Positions 1-11,000 of a stretch of DNA of 32,096 bases are shown piece by piece. Numbering within the stretch: the stretch's first letter is position 1; every line of letters starts with the position of its first letter. The translations under genes were made by a program, and so were the position numbers. A model generated the notes under the pieces. That model did no database searches and was not told where the DNA came from. It saw nothing but the letters and a program-made list of their open reading frames with translations. This DNA is from Byssochlamys sp. IMV 00236. Lineage: Eukaryota; Ascomycota; Eurotiomycetes; Eurotiales; Thermoascaceae. The stretch spans positions 1-32,096 of the forward strand of contig MSJH02000091.1 in NCBI GenBank assembly GCA_001931875.2, given 5' to 3'.

Positions 1-110
1 TTTTTTTTTTAAAAAAAAGTCGCTGTAGCGAAAACGGTGTAAAGAAAAGGCTCAAATATTGTAACTCTAACGACGCTGAAAATGGCAACTTTGTATTGCT
101 CAACCCTGAC

Positions 111-156
111 AACCTTAGTTGTTAAATTAACTTTAGTTGATTTATCAACTAAGGTT
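111..156. repeat. short inverted repeat with a third inner copy
   Basis: The arm AACCTTAGTTG at 111-121 is perfectly complementary to 146-156. A related arm at 129-140 (AACTTTAGTTGA) pairs with 145-156 at 10 of 12 positions. It could be an end of a decayed mobile element or simply a local duplication. No matching partner was seen elsewhere in the window. Confidence 0.5.
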
Positions 157-212
157 AACTTATTGTTGATACCCTTTTTGGTATCTTGTACTCTGCATGT
201 CTTATGCAAGTT

Positions 213-255
213 TTTATGATTTATGATTTATGAATTTATCATTTATCATTTATCA
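213..255. repeat. heptanucleotide tandem repeat, two variants
   Basis: Three copies of TTTATGA (213-233), one A, then three copies of TTTATCA (235-255) and a partial fourth. The two blocks differ by one base, G to C at position 6 of the unit, which suggests amplification of a mutated unit. Confidence 0.75.
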
Positions 256-639
256 TTTATTTTATATCGCATATCTACTTATCCAAATAGTATAAATATC
301 CCCAAATTATTCTTGAAATAAACAACATCTTAAGAATCAATCTTCTGACCACAATAACTTCTTTATTTTATCTTTTTACTTTATCATTCAAGACTTAGCA
401 TTATATTGCTCTATACTGATCTTATATTAAGATCTGATGGTTACTATAATACCAAAATTTACTTATAAATCCCTTTTTTAACATTACTAACGCCTGTTGT
501 CGTATTTGACCACATCTAATACTAAGCTTTACGTGTGAGATTACATTTGACTTAATTACATGCACCTTAATTAGTACTCCGACCTCTTTTAAAATTACCT
601 AATTTCTTTTTGCTATGAGTTCTTTCTTTCACTTCTAAT

Positions 640-2021
640 TCTATGCACTTACGCAAGTACTAACAACCACAATCAATACCTCAAGAAGCTACGTTCCATT
701 CATCAATCCAAAGCAATGATTGACTTACCACCAGAAATCAAAAAGTTATTGGAATGTGTCAAAACAATTGCGCCCAAAAATCCGAAGAAAGCGTCAACAC
801 TATTATTCAGGCGTCTTTACAATCATGACATTCGGACGAAGTTGAATTCGTAATCTTTACGTATGCATATCTCATTGATTACATAATTCATCACAAGGAT
901 ATGTTCAACAGCAACAAACAAAAAAACGAACAAGATTATATCGTAAAGCTATGGTCTCAATTATTAGAACGCCTTGTTCGCAACAGCGATTTGAGGCTAA
1001 AATGGTAGGTGCATTCACTTTTTTTTCGTTTCGTATAATTGATGTATTTGTAGGGGAGAGAGTGGGTTTGCTTGTATTGAACACAACTCATATATGGCGG
1101 ATGTACGTGTCTTGGTGGGCCATCAAGATGATGAGTATGAAACTATGTGTGCTGAAGCTACCAAAGGCTCGCCCTCAAAGGCTAAATTTCATCACGACCA
1201 TTGCAAACTGCTCATTGAATCAAAAGATGTTTTGGACAACTCACCTGTGGTCGTGTCTCACATTCCTGCCGTCCAATTTTGTGGTCACGAGCTCTATGAA
1301 TTCGAACTTGTTCATTATGTGGATTATTTCTATGTTGCAAGAAAGACTTCTTGTGCGTTTGTACCACCAACAATTGTAGACCTTGATTTCTGCGAGAAAT
1401 TTTGCAAAATGTTGCTCCGTCTTAGGAATATATACGTATCATCTTGGTGATCAGGAAATAACAAGAGAAGTTTTGGTAGAATTCTAGATGGGAGATGTAG
1501 AAAGGCGTGCTACAAAAGCCTTTCATGCCAATCTTATCGTTCTATCTGATGATGAAGATGATCAAGGATTACCTCTGACGGTTATCGAAGGTCAACTTCA
1601 AGATAAACCTATACAAGAAATAGAAAATGAAGATATTCAAGAACAAGCTAACGGTGAACAAGACGAAATCGAACAGTCGTGGGTGATCGGAGAAGAATAA
1701 ATCAAGAGAATGCTCTTGGAAGAGAAAATCAAGGCGCTATTCAAAAAGTACAAGGAAATCTCAAGAGAATATGCAAGACTGAGTCAGCTTAAGCAAGAGT
1801 TAGCTCAGCAGTTCGCAGACGACGTAGTTGCATGACCCCACTCAAAGTTTCGCCATCCCTCGAATGCTAGGCTTAGTGTTAGGATGTATACTGCTGCCTG
1901 TCACTTACATTTGAAGGACTTCGCTCCAGATTATACAATGTACCGCGCATTAATCAGAAACTTGAAAGAAAAAGACGATTGGATGAAAGTAAGAATTGAG
2001 GACGATCCTTTCTGTAGTTGA
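640..2021 (+). pseudogene. decayed copy of an unrecognised fungal gene, probably multicopy in Mucorales
   Basis: Coding-quality translation can be followed across several frames. The first block, around the ATG at 716-718, includes DLPPEIKKLLECVKTIAP. A frameshift near 775 leads into a block running to 1004, which includes NEQDYIVKLWSQLLERLVR. A good 49-bp GT-AG intron lies at 1005-1053. The second exon includes KFHHDHCKLLIESKDVLDN and a late cysteine pair. A second frameshift near 1430 leads into a frame that stays coding-like to 2021, with an acidic stretch, a charged helical stretch (about 1710-1830) and a C-terminal block including NLKEKDDWMKV. Stops interrupt it at 826-828 (TGA), 1485-1487 (TAG), 1698-1700 (TAA) and 1833-1835 (TGA). 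Preservation of the intron and of amino-acid texture indicates fairly recent decay. My impression that this is a multicopy Mucorales family is from memory. Function is unknown. Sequencing errors could explain a frameshift but hardly four stops. Confidence 0.7.
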
Positions 2022-3097
2022 GAGGATCTGTAACTACTTTTTGGTAATTTTTACTAATAACAAACCTTTTCTTTTAATTGAATCATCATCTTGAACAATC
2101 TTATCTTTATTATCCTTTTACAATAAATCCCTATTGTATCTTTTACATAACTCTTTATTGATCTCTAAAAGTCCCTTGAAGCCACATTATACTTCATTGT
2201 AACCCTATTGCTATCTCTATTTGGTCTATACAAGATCTGGTGGTCACATGTTGAATAAAGCAAATGCAGGAGATATAAAACAAAAAGAACTAGAATGACT
2301 TACTTGTGTAATGTGGTCAACACTTTATGGCAAAATGAAGATATTAATAATAATCTCTTTTAAGTGTTTACCCTTTTTTTCCTCTCTTTCTTTCTCTTAT
2401 ATGTAATATCGATATAGTAGCTGATTTACTTATCGTTTCTTTTATATCTCATTATTTTGCTTCTATTATCTTATCTGCCATCTGAATCCTATTTTCTATC
2501 ATCAGTGTGTGAGTAATGTCTGAATAAAGTGTAAGGTATATCCAGGAAATGACTGGATGAAAGATGATATTAAAATGATGAGTCAAATGGAGCATGAATT
2601 CTACTATATGTATATTGCAATCAAGGTTGGCATAGATACAAGTAACTATCATTGTATCTAAGCAATATTGTCATTATCACTATATCTGAGCAATATGGTC
2701 ATTACCACATTGCTTATAATCGTAGTCCGTTCTTGTCCGCTCATATCGGAAAATTAATTCTAAAGATATTCCCTCCTTTAGCTTTTGCTAATTTTTGGAT
2801 CACTGTTGTACATATCAAGTAGACCCTTAAATGTGGATTAATAAAAGATAGTATAGCATTTGATACTATTCAACCAAATGTATTGTAGATTAAGCTCGCG
2901 TGAATATCTTTCCGTTTTCAAACTTAAATCGGGAATAAATCTGTAAATCAAACTGTAGCACAATTGTCTTTTTTTTTTTCCTGTTCTTTACTATTTTCTT
3001 CTCGTTTTGTTAATCTACTAATCCGTCAAGACACAGTCTTTCTAATCTCACTATTCTAATAATATCAAATAAACGCTACACTTATCAACAAAGCAAC
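2022..3097. other. intergenic region upstream of the Skt5-like gene
   Basis: AT-rich DNA without a supported gene. It holds a 28-bp imperfect tandem duplication (2648-2703) and, at 2232-2247, a 16-bp sequence matching 429-444 with two mismatches. Pyrimidine-rich tracts at about 2967-3005 lie just upstream of the next gene and probably belong to its promoter or leader. A short open stretch around 2550-2660 (+) lacks a start and any motif. Confidence 0.5.
2648..2703. repeat. 28-bp imperfect tandem duplication
   Basis: Copy one is at 2648-2675 and copy two at 2676-2703. They agree at 23 of 28 positions and share the core GCAATAT. No third full copy follows. Confidence 0.7.
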
Positions 3098-5005
3098 ATG
3101 ACAATTCCTTCATCAACAACAACAAATGAACCACATGAGAATGCACAATCTATTACAGCTGAATTCGAACAACTTAGCATTAGTTCGCACGAGGCAGAAA
3201 ATAGATCGCTCAAGGATAAAGCAAATAGCCCAATTCCTTCAGAAGGAAATATACCACATGCTCCTTCTGTCACAAGTCTAAAACCAGACGAAGTATCACC
3301 GCTTGATTCAACTACAGGTGCAGCCTCTAGTCCTTATAACACACCCAAGATATCTCCAAAATCCGTACACTCTAATATGCCTTCTGCTTCTCCTACACTT
3401 CATAGAATGTCTCCTCAACTCAACCATTCTCCTCAGCTCAACCACTCTCCATCACTACAACCGATTCCACCTTATAGACCCAACATACCCTTCAATCCTA
3501 ATTTAGTAAACAGACCGTCTGTTTCCTATTATTCCGATAGACACCCTTCTGCACCACAACAAAGACAAGGCTCAGCAATGTCACCGCCACAATCAATACA
3601 TTTACAGCAACCGATGGTAGTACCAATGTCACCTCAAATGAATGGCTCTGTACCACCCAACGCTCGTCTACCACAGCAACCACCTCCTCCACCGAATCAT
3701 GCCTACTATGGCCCATCTAGAGGACCCTATGTTCAGCCTCCACGTCCTTCACCCTATCCTCGTCCACCACTACAACAGCAGTATCTCCCAGATCATTCGT
3801 ATCTAGCCGATAGTTCTCTATCAGTTGCTAATGCAGCAGGCAAACGACAACCCAAAAGAAGCCAATATCCTCGCGCTACAAAAGAAAACCTAGCCAAGTT
3901 CAGACAAGAGGCCATGGATAGTCACGACCCTCGTCTACAACTTGAATTTGCCAAATTCTTACTAGAAGCTATTCATCAGATTCAAACAGAAGAACAGGAT
4001 CCAAAACGAATAAAAAAAGCACGTGAAGCACTGATGATGGAAGCACAAAAGATTGTAAAAAAACTTGCGTCGCATTCTGGAATGGGCAAGCAAGGATATC
4101 CTGAAGCTCAGTTCTTTTTGGCTAATTGTTACGGAACTGGCAGTATGGGGCTTCCAACTGATGCTGAAAAGGCGTTCTCACTGTATGTTCAAGGGTCCAA
4201 GCAGAACCATCCTGGGTGTGCCTTTAGGGCTGCTGTCTGTTACGAAGTAGGTGCGGGCACTAGACGTGATAAGAATCATGCAATGCAGTTTTACAGAAAA
4301 GCAGCCAACCTGGGAGATCCGATCGCAATGTACAAACTGGGCATGATCTTACTCAAAGGATTTCTCGGTCAACCAAAAAATCCCCGAGAAGGTATCTCTT
4401 GGTTAAAGCGAGCGGCACAACAAGCAGACGAGGATCATCCACATGCGCTTCATGAGTTGGGTCTATGCTATGAAAAAGAGGGCATCCCCTCAGTGATCCC
4501 TGATCTAAACTACGCACGCGAATTGTTCAGTCAAGCCGCACAGTACGGTTATGCTCCCTCTCAGTTCAAACTCGGGCAGGCCTATGAAAACGGATTATTG
4601 AATTGTCCAGTAGATCCTCGTCGATCAATTGCATGGTACTCAAAAGCAGCAGAACAAGGCGAAGTAGAAGCAGAGTTTGCTCTTTCTGGCTGGTATCTTA
4701 CAGGCGCTGAAGGAATATTACCTCAAAATGATAGCGAAGCTTATCTGTGGGCACGAAAGGCGGCTGACAAAGGTTATGCAAAAGCAGAGTATGCAGTTGG
4801 GTATTATACAGAAACGGGCACAGGAACAAAGCAAGATTTAGAAGAAGCAAAAAAATGGTACATGCGTGCAGCTGCTCAAAATTATACCAGAGCCATGCAG
4901 CGTTTGACCGAACTCAAATATGGAGGCGCCAGGCCTCAGCAGCGCCGAAAACATACTCGAGATGATGCGAAGGGAGGAAAGGACTCAGATTGTACCATTA
5001 TGTAG
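3098..5005 (+). CDS. SKT5: Skt5/Chs4-like chitin synthase activator, Sel1 repeats, CAAX box
   Basis: Single-exon protein of 635 residues. Residues 1 to about 250 are Pro/Ser/Gln-rich and probably disordered. A conserved block follows from about 265 (ATKENLAKFRQEAMDSHDP), typical of the Skt5/Chs4/Shc1 family. Sel1 repeats then run to about residue 600, recognisable by repeated A..LG..Y..G and A..WY..AA patterns. The tail is basic and ends DSDCTIM, so CTIM is a CAAX box. Its terminal Met favours farnesylation, as for yeast Chs4. In yeast such proteins activate and help localise chitin synthase III at the bud neck. The ATG at 3098 is the first in the frame and follows AGCAAC. A poly(A) signal AATAAA lies at 5027-5032. 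It is convergent with a wall-integrity-type MAPK gene 235 bp away. The family call is strong. Which paralogue it is cannot be decided, and early-diverging fungi often carry several. Confidence 0.88.
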   Translation: MTIPSSTTTNEPHENAQSITAEFEQLSISSHEAENRSLKDKANSPIPSEGNIPHAPSVTSLKPDEVSPLDSTTGAASSPYNTPKISPKSVHSNMPSASPTLHRMSPQLNHSPQLNHSPSLQPIPPYRPNIPFNPNLVNRPSVSYYSDRHPSAPQQRQGSAMSPPQSIHLQQPMVVPMSPQMNGSVPPNARLPQQPPPPPNHAYYGPSRGPYVQPPRPSPYPRPPLQQQYLPDHSYLADSSLSVANAAGKRQPKRSQYPRATKENLAKFRQEAMDSHDPRLQLEFAKFLLEAIHQIQTEEQDPKRIKKAREALMMEAQKIVKKLASHSGMGKQGYPEAQFFLANCYGTGSMGLPTDAEKAFSLYVQGSKQNHPGCAFRAAVCYEVGAGTRRDKNHAMQFYRKAANLGDPIAMYKLGMILLKGFLGQPKNPREGISWLKRAAQQADEDHPHALHELGLCYEKEGIPSVIPDLNYARELFSQAAQYGYAPSQFKLGQAYENGLLNCPVDPRRSIAWYSKAAEQGEVEAEFALSGWYLTGAEGILPQNDSEAYLWARKAADKGYAKAEYAVGYYTETGTGTKQDLEEAKKWYMRAAAQNYTRAMQRLTELKYGGARPQQRRKHTRDDAKGGKDSDCTIM

Positions 5006-5240
5006 CTTTTATTGTCTGGATTTACAAATAAAATGCTGTTTTTTTTTTCTGTATAGCTTGGATGAATGGAAGTATAATAAGCTCATGAGTGAGAGACAAG
5101 AAGCACAATGTACTATCATATATGTAAAAGGTTTGGCAATGATGATAGGGCTTTTAATGATCAATGATTTATTGGACTGTACATTAACGAAAAACAAAGA
5201 ACATCCCTGTTTCGCTTTTTTATTATTTGAGCATGGAGAA

Positions 5241-6893
5241 CTACCAGTCTCTACTTAGTTGACGTTCTAATGCGCTGTAGTCAGCATTAGATGGGCCAAT
5301 GAGGGTGCGTCTCTTGCCAACACCTATACTTTCATCGCTATCCAGTTGCTTGATATCATCCTCATCCATATCTTCGGGTTCTCGCACGAAGGTTTCTCCT
5401 ATAATAAACTGGTGACAGTCTTGAGCTGTACTTTGGATTGTGATTTCTTTGCCGTGCTGAGCAGCATGAATGGCATTGAGATTGGCTTCTGCAATACTAG
5501 CAGATGAGGGCGTCGAAATGGAGCTTCCGGTATATCGACGATGACTTTGATGGCCGGCAGAATGGTTAATAGCTAATCTTGATACATCATCATCGCTCAT
5601 GCCTTTACTCTTTAGCACCTCTTCAATAATACATTGTCTCAGCACATGCTCACTTTCGATCATTTCGAAACTTTCAAAATCAAATAACTTTTCGCATTCG
5701 ATCTCCTCTGATTTATCCCTGACAGATGCTACAAAGGGATGTTCTAATGCTTCACTTGCTGTAATACGTTTAGAGGGATTTAACATTAAGAGTCGCTTTA
5801 ACAAATCGATGCCTTCCGGAGGGCAGTTGGGGAATAAAAGTGAGAAATCGATGGGCTCCTCTGGTGGAGGGTTTCCGTTGACGTCTCTTAAGCTTCGGAT
5901 GTATTCCGTAACAGATGATGAGCTGTCCCAGAATGCGGTATCTTTTGGCAATCCCAGGGTTCCCACAATTTTATGAAGCTGATCGACATAGTCTGTGCCT
6001 TTGAATAGCACTTTTCTTCCCAGCAATTCAGCAAAGATACAACCCACAGACCAAAGATCAACTATATGAAGAAATAGCAAATAAACACAAAAGAAGGATA
6101 AAAGGAAAAGTAGAATAACACAAAAAGAGATCATTGGAGAGACACTTACTTGCTTTGTCATAAGAATTGCGGCTGAGCATAATTTCGGGTGCTCTGTACC
6201 ATCGAGTGACAACGTAATGTGTCATATTTTGTAGCTCGACCTTTGCTGAGGGTTTGGCTATTCCTCGCGCCATACCAAAATCACAAATACGAAGATCACA
6301 GTTTTCATTCACAAGAATATTAGCTAAATATTTAAGTCAATTGAAGAAAAATGGTTTTTATGTTGACAAAGACTGTACCTGGTTTTAAATCACGATGCAA
6401 CACATTGGCGCTATGAATGTATTTTAGCCCTGAAAATAACTGATACATGAACCACTGGTAGTGAACTGGCTCCAATTGAAGTTTTGAATGAATAATGTCA
6501 GCCATAGTTGTATCGCAACAAGATTGGATCAAATACACTTCATTAAATCGTTCGGGGTCAACAATATCCATTGATTTCAAGTCAATAATACGCGGGTGTC
6601 CGTTAAAGTGTTGAAGCAGCTTCATTTCTCGTAAACAGCGTTTTGTGATGAGCTTCTTATCAAAGATGTGACGACATTTTTTAATAGCAACCACTGTATA
6701 TATTTATGTTAAAAAGAGAATATACGTTGTTAATTCAGTTACCTTCATTCGTGTTGACATTTAACGCACTGCAGACAGATCCATATGATCCAGCCCCAAC
6801 TTTTCTGATAATCTTGTACTGCTTATGTATAGTAAAGGTCTCATTATTACTGCTGTCTATAGTCACTGTGTAAAAGTCGTTTGGGTTTATCAT
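5241..6893 (-). CDS. SLT2: MAP kinase, Slt2/Mpk1-like, with a THY activation motif
   Basis: Spliced from four exons on the minus strand: 6893-6743, 6693-6379, 6323-6150, 6061-5241. The introns are 49, 55 and 88 bp, all GT-AG. Total 1461 nt, 486 residues, close to yeast Slt2. Visible motifs are the glycine loop GAGSYGSV (about 33-40), VAIKK with catalytic Lys55, HRDLKPAN with Asp152, DFG at 170-172, and [14 protein letters not shown] from 189. The kinase domain is followed by a C-terminal extension. After the domain, [10 protein letters not shown] resembles the Slt2 common-docking flank. The dual-phosphorylation site reads Thr190-His191-Tyr192 instead of TEY, and the lip between DFG and TxY is short and divergent. 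Slt2 kinases act at the end of the Pkc1 cell-wall-integrity cascade. The THY makes an Smk1-like or paralogous role possible. The start at 6893 was preferred over an in-frame ATG 66 bp upstream, whose peptide is F/Y-rich and looks like leader. Confidence 0.88.
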
Positions 6894-8029
6894 TGAAGGA
6901 ATAAGAGGGAGGAAAAAAAATGGAAAGATATATTTTCTATAATAAACAAATTGAGCCACCTTTCCAAATGTCCCCTTTTTCTTGAAATAGACGTCCTGCT
7001 GTCGGAATTCATGAGGGCTTTCCTTTTTAAATCTCCATTAGTTTGATTCCGCTCTTTCGGGAAGCGATGTGGCTTGAAATACGCGTAAGGGACTACAGTA
7101 ACAATTCGGATTATTAAGTTTATCTTGCATCATTCATACAATAGTCAATAGCTCGTCATTACCAGACTACAGAATGTATTTGTTGAGAAGTTATATATAT
7201 ATAAATAAGTGTCATGTTGAATGCTTTGTGTATCATTTTAATACATGGAAAAACGGTAGTGAATGATATATCATTGTGTGATAGTAGGGCAGCAGTGGTA
7301 TTCGGTCATTACCGGTCGAACATCGTTTCTCACTAACTTCAATTCCATTTTTATTCATATCTTGACGGCGCTCAATTCCGATTTGATCTATAGAAGGTAA
7401 TGATGAGATTAAACAAAGCACAGGCCGGTTCAGAGTATGTTCACATGCAGGTTCAGCAATAAGATAAAGCCGCCCTTAATAGCATACATCTTGTGATGTT
7501 TAAGCCTCGTCTTCCCATTTTGTCTCTTTATCAAATGTTGAAGCTATAAATAGACAGTGGTTGCTCAGTTGTAGGTTATTTAATTTAGCAAATTAATCAT
7601 CTTAACTCAATCACCTTCTGATGTAAGATTTCCTTTCTTGTAGATCAAATAAACATTTGAAATAGCTTTAGTGGATTCAATACCGTATTCGAAAGGATCA
7701 GCTACTTGCTGCTCGTTATTGAGTTGGAGATATCCGCCACAACAGCACCTCTTAACAGATAAAGCAAACCTAGTCTATACAAATTGGCAATGATTCACAT
7801 CTTTCCAGCAAAAAGAATAAGACCGCAGCAATATTTATCCTTGGACAACCACAAGAATAAGGAAAATGCACTTGAACCATACCACCATTATTGGCGGAAC
7901 TTGTTTCAAAGTAATATGTGTTGATCTCTAATGTTTCCCTTGCTCTTCTTCCGACTTCGTTTATAGTAGTAAAGAAAAGTTATAAACTATGAATATAAAT
8001 GATATTTATTGAAAATAAAGCAACAACAG
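6894..8029. other. intergenic region between the MAPK and IQGAP genes
   Basis: AT-rich, with no supported gene. The MAPK promoter must lie at the low-coordinate side; an alternating TATATATATAAATAA tract at about 7192-7206 (plus-strand reading) is one candidate core element. The 62-codon open frame at 7421-7233 (minus) has no motif. I found no tRNA B-box in this stretch. Confidence 0.45.
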
Positions 8030-11000
8030 CTATGCATAAAACCTATTTATTGATGTGTGAGTAGTATAACAATAGACTAGAGTACAACTTACTTTTTGTT
8101 GACGAGGTAAATCAAAAGATTAACGTTCACTTTGGCCATTCCATCTAGAACCATCATGGTTTGTATTCCTTCAAACTGTGTCCGTAACAATTCATCGTAC
8201 CGTATGTCGACCTGAACAGATGTCATGGGCCATCTTGCATAGCTTGCTTCGATAGTAATAATACCTACTTGATCCATGGAAATGATGATAGAGATGCGGT
8301 CATAATGCTTTTTTGGTATATTCACGACTTCGATCAATATTTGGCGATCATAAAGTTGCTTGGCTGTGTATTTGTATGATCCAAATTTTGGAACAAGTCC
8401 AAGTTTCTGCAATCCTCGGATATGAAAGTATTGGCGCGTAAATGGAAAAACAAACTTTTGCTGCTTTTTGTCACGCTTGTTATTGGCCATCGCACTCATG
8501 CAGCTGTTCAAGTAGCTCTCATACTGGCTGACTTGGTCACTTAGATACTCTTTCTTTTCCTTCAAGTGGTCTAGTATTTGTCTTGTTCGCGCAATTTCCT
8601 GGTCTCGCTGAATTCGGCGAGCATGCTTTCCAGTGATATCTTTGGCAATGAGTGTGATCATGTCTTGGTAGTTATTATCACTCGAAATCTTTTTGCCAAT
8701 CTTTAAATTGGCTACCAATCGATAAGTCAATGTCTTGAGTTGATAGAAGCTTAAGCTATAGATAGAATGTAAGTATCCTTTTTTTTATCATATATATCCT
8801 TTCTTACCTTTTCAGATCTACAGGAGGGTTTGTTCTACCCAAGTTGAGATATCTTCTTTTAACAGCCGCAGATTGTTCATCTTGTACCTCTGGAAATTCC
8901 TTTTCCTTGAACTGATCCCATGTCTTTTCATGATAAGCTGTAATAGGTTGATCGATTATACGAGCCAAATTTGGACCGCTTTGTATTTTGATGACATATA
9001 CTACTAGACGTTTAGCATCCACAAGCAGTTGATCAAGTTGAGATTCAGGATCCAGCGGTAAATCTTCATAAGGACTCGTCAAGGCTAGACGTACCATGGT
9101 ATCTGGTAATTCGATATCTGGTCTAAAATACGACTCACCAAGTTCGTTGACAATTTCTGAGAGTATGCCGTATCCATTGGGTTCGATATATTCCAAGTTG
9201 TTTTGAATGGTATAGTGAAGATGAAAGAGCTCTGTGGGTGAAAGGTAGACGACTGGCTTGTGTGTGCTGACTTGATCTGTCAAGGAATCCATATTAAAAT
9301 GCTCTTCGGGATTCTCAACATCTGTCACTATATTTTTTTTTGGTGAGGACACGGTATGTTAAAATCCCTTTTGACCTTACGTGTCATAAACCACTGAGCA
9401 AATCGCTTAGAGGCGTGCTCAAGGTATTCATTTAATGGTGATAAAAGTCTGTCTTCTTCTGAAAAGGTCGAACCACTAGCAATGCGTTGAAGCATCTTTG
9501 AGATCTTTTGTTGATATTGTTGTTGTTGTTAATAAAGTATATCACAAGAAAACCAATTGCTTACCTCGGCCAAATTTTTTCTTTGTAATGGATTGATGAT
9601 GCTATCAATAACGTCATACTGCTCGGGAGCGCTAGTATAAAAATGAGCAGAGTTGTTGTATACATAAAACAAGAACTTACATGATTGCAGGGTTCAAATA
9701 ACGGTAGTAGATAAAGTTACCAAGGATTTTTACGATCGTCTCTTTTGGTTCGTCAGCAAATTTTTCTTCCAAGGCGACCCTGAGCTCTTTTGCAACCACC
9801 CTAATACCATACGGCACCTCGCTTACAGTAGACGTGATCTTGTTGAAGAACATATCGGTTATTTCTCTCAAGTTTCTCAAATGTCGTATAAAGGTGTCAA
9901 TCGCTTCTGTATCCGATTGTACGTCCTGTGCAGTGATCGCGTGAGGACGGCCAGAAGGTAGGCCAGTTCTCAACTCTTCATCATTAATCGACTTGTGATA
10001 GATACTGACAATATCAAGCTCAAGGTCTAAAAAGTCATTGTTCACCACTTGCTTCACGAGATCGCCAAACAGCTCGCGAAAGAATTGACGTTCCTTTGCA
10101 CCACGGTTTGTTTGTACGACGAGTTTCATAAAAGTGTAATTGCCACGCATAAACTCTTGAGGGCTTTCTACATATTGTATCTCTTCAGAGATGCAGTACT
10201 TTTTTATAAAGTTAAACGTAGCCTTGTATACACAACGCTATTTCATCTTTTCTTTGCTTTTACCTTACAAAGGTTAATCAACAAATATTCTTCACGCACG
10301 TTAGTCGCATAACCAAAAAGAGACAATACGGTGGATTCGATTAACTTGTGACTAGAGTAGTGTCCCAGATCTTGTCGATTCGTTAGAAACAATAAGCGTG
10401 CAAGGTACTGTGGCTCCGTCTGTAAACAATAAATCATCTGTTGAAACACTTCAAGACGTTGTCTACTTTCTTTATCCACAACTGATAACGAAAAGGGGTC
10501 CATATGATGATTAGCAGCAGCTTCAGCCGTCAAGATCATTCGCTTCTGTTCCTTCTTTTTCTTTTTTAATGCGCCTGTTTGCTTTAGAGCTTCCTCAATC
10601 GTGATGGCATTTTTGAGAAATAAGGCAATCTGAATATCAAGAGCAGTAACAAGGCCTTCAAGTTGGTTATTTCCACGAATATGCTCAATAACATCCTGAC
10701 GAAGGTCCTCCAATTCGAGTTCACGGTCAAAGTCGAGGTCACTGTCATCGAGTAGGTGAACAAAGCTTTTAACCGTATTTACTGAAGGACTATGGTCATG
10801 CGTGAGGCGATGGTAGGCATTATTGACTAGCTTGTTCTTGATAAGACTTTGGACTTTGATGATCTGGTCAATGTGAGCATGGTAGTACTCAATCTTGCGC
10901 TGATGACAGAGGCGTGTCATCAAGCCTCGACAATAAGCCTGTAATCGGATAATAAGATCTAAACTTAGTGACTGTAGCTCCTGTCTTCGTTCTTCTTGTC

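Larger units (their letters stand above)
1..639. other. AT-rich intergenic end of the window with short repeats
   Basis: No gene is supported here. The window opens with ten T followed by eight A. An 11-bp inverted repeat (AACCTTAGTTG at 111-121, complement at 146-156) has a third, imperfect copy at 129-140, so the segment can fold into alternative hairpins. A heptamer array follows at 213-255. The only longer open frame (9-209, minus) has AT-biased, low-information composition and no recognisable motif, so I treat it as chance. Confidence 0.6.

Noticed and set aside
951..1379. 142-codon plus-strand frame over the pseudogene
   Set aside because: It overlaps the better-supported frame (shown by the intron at 1005-1053) and runs through the intron in the wrong frame.
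5599..5976. 125-codon plus-strand frame opposite the MAPK gene
   Set aside because: Antisense shadow of MAPK exon 4, which has unambiguous kinase motifs.
7020..7140. Possible small RNA gene in a slightly GC-richer stretch
   Set aside because: No tRNA A or B box and no consistent cloverleaf could be drawn.
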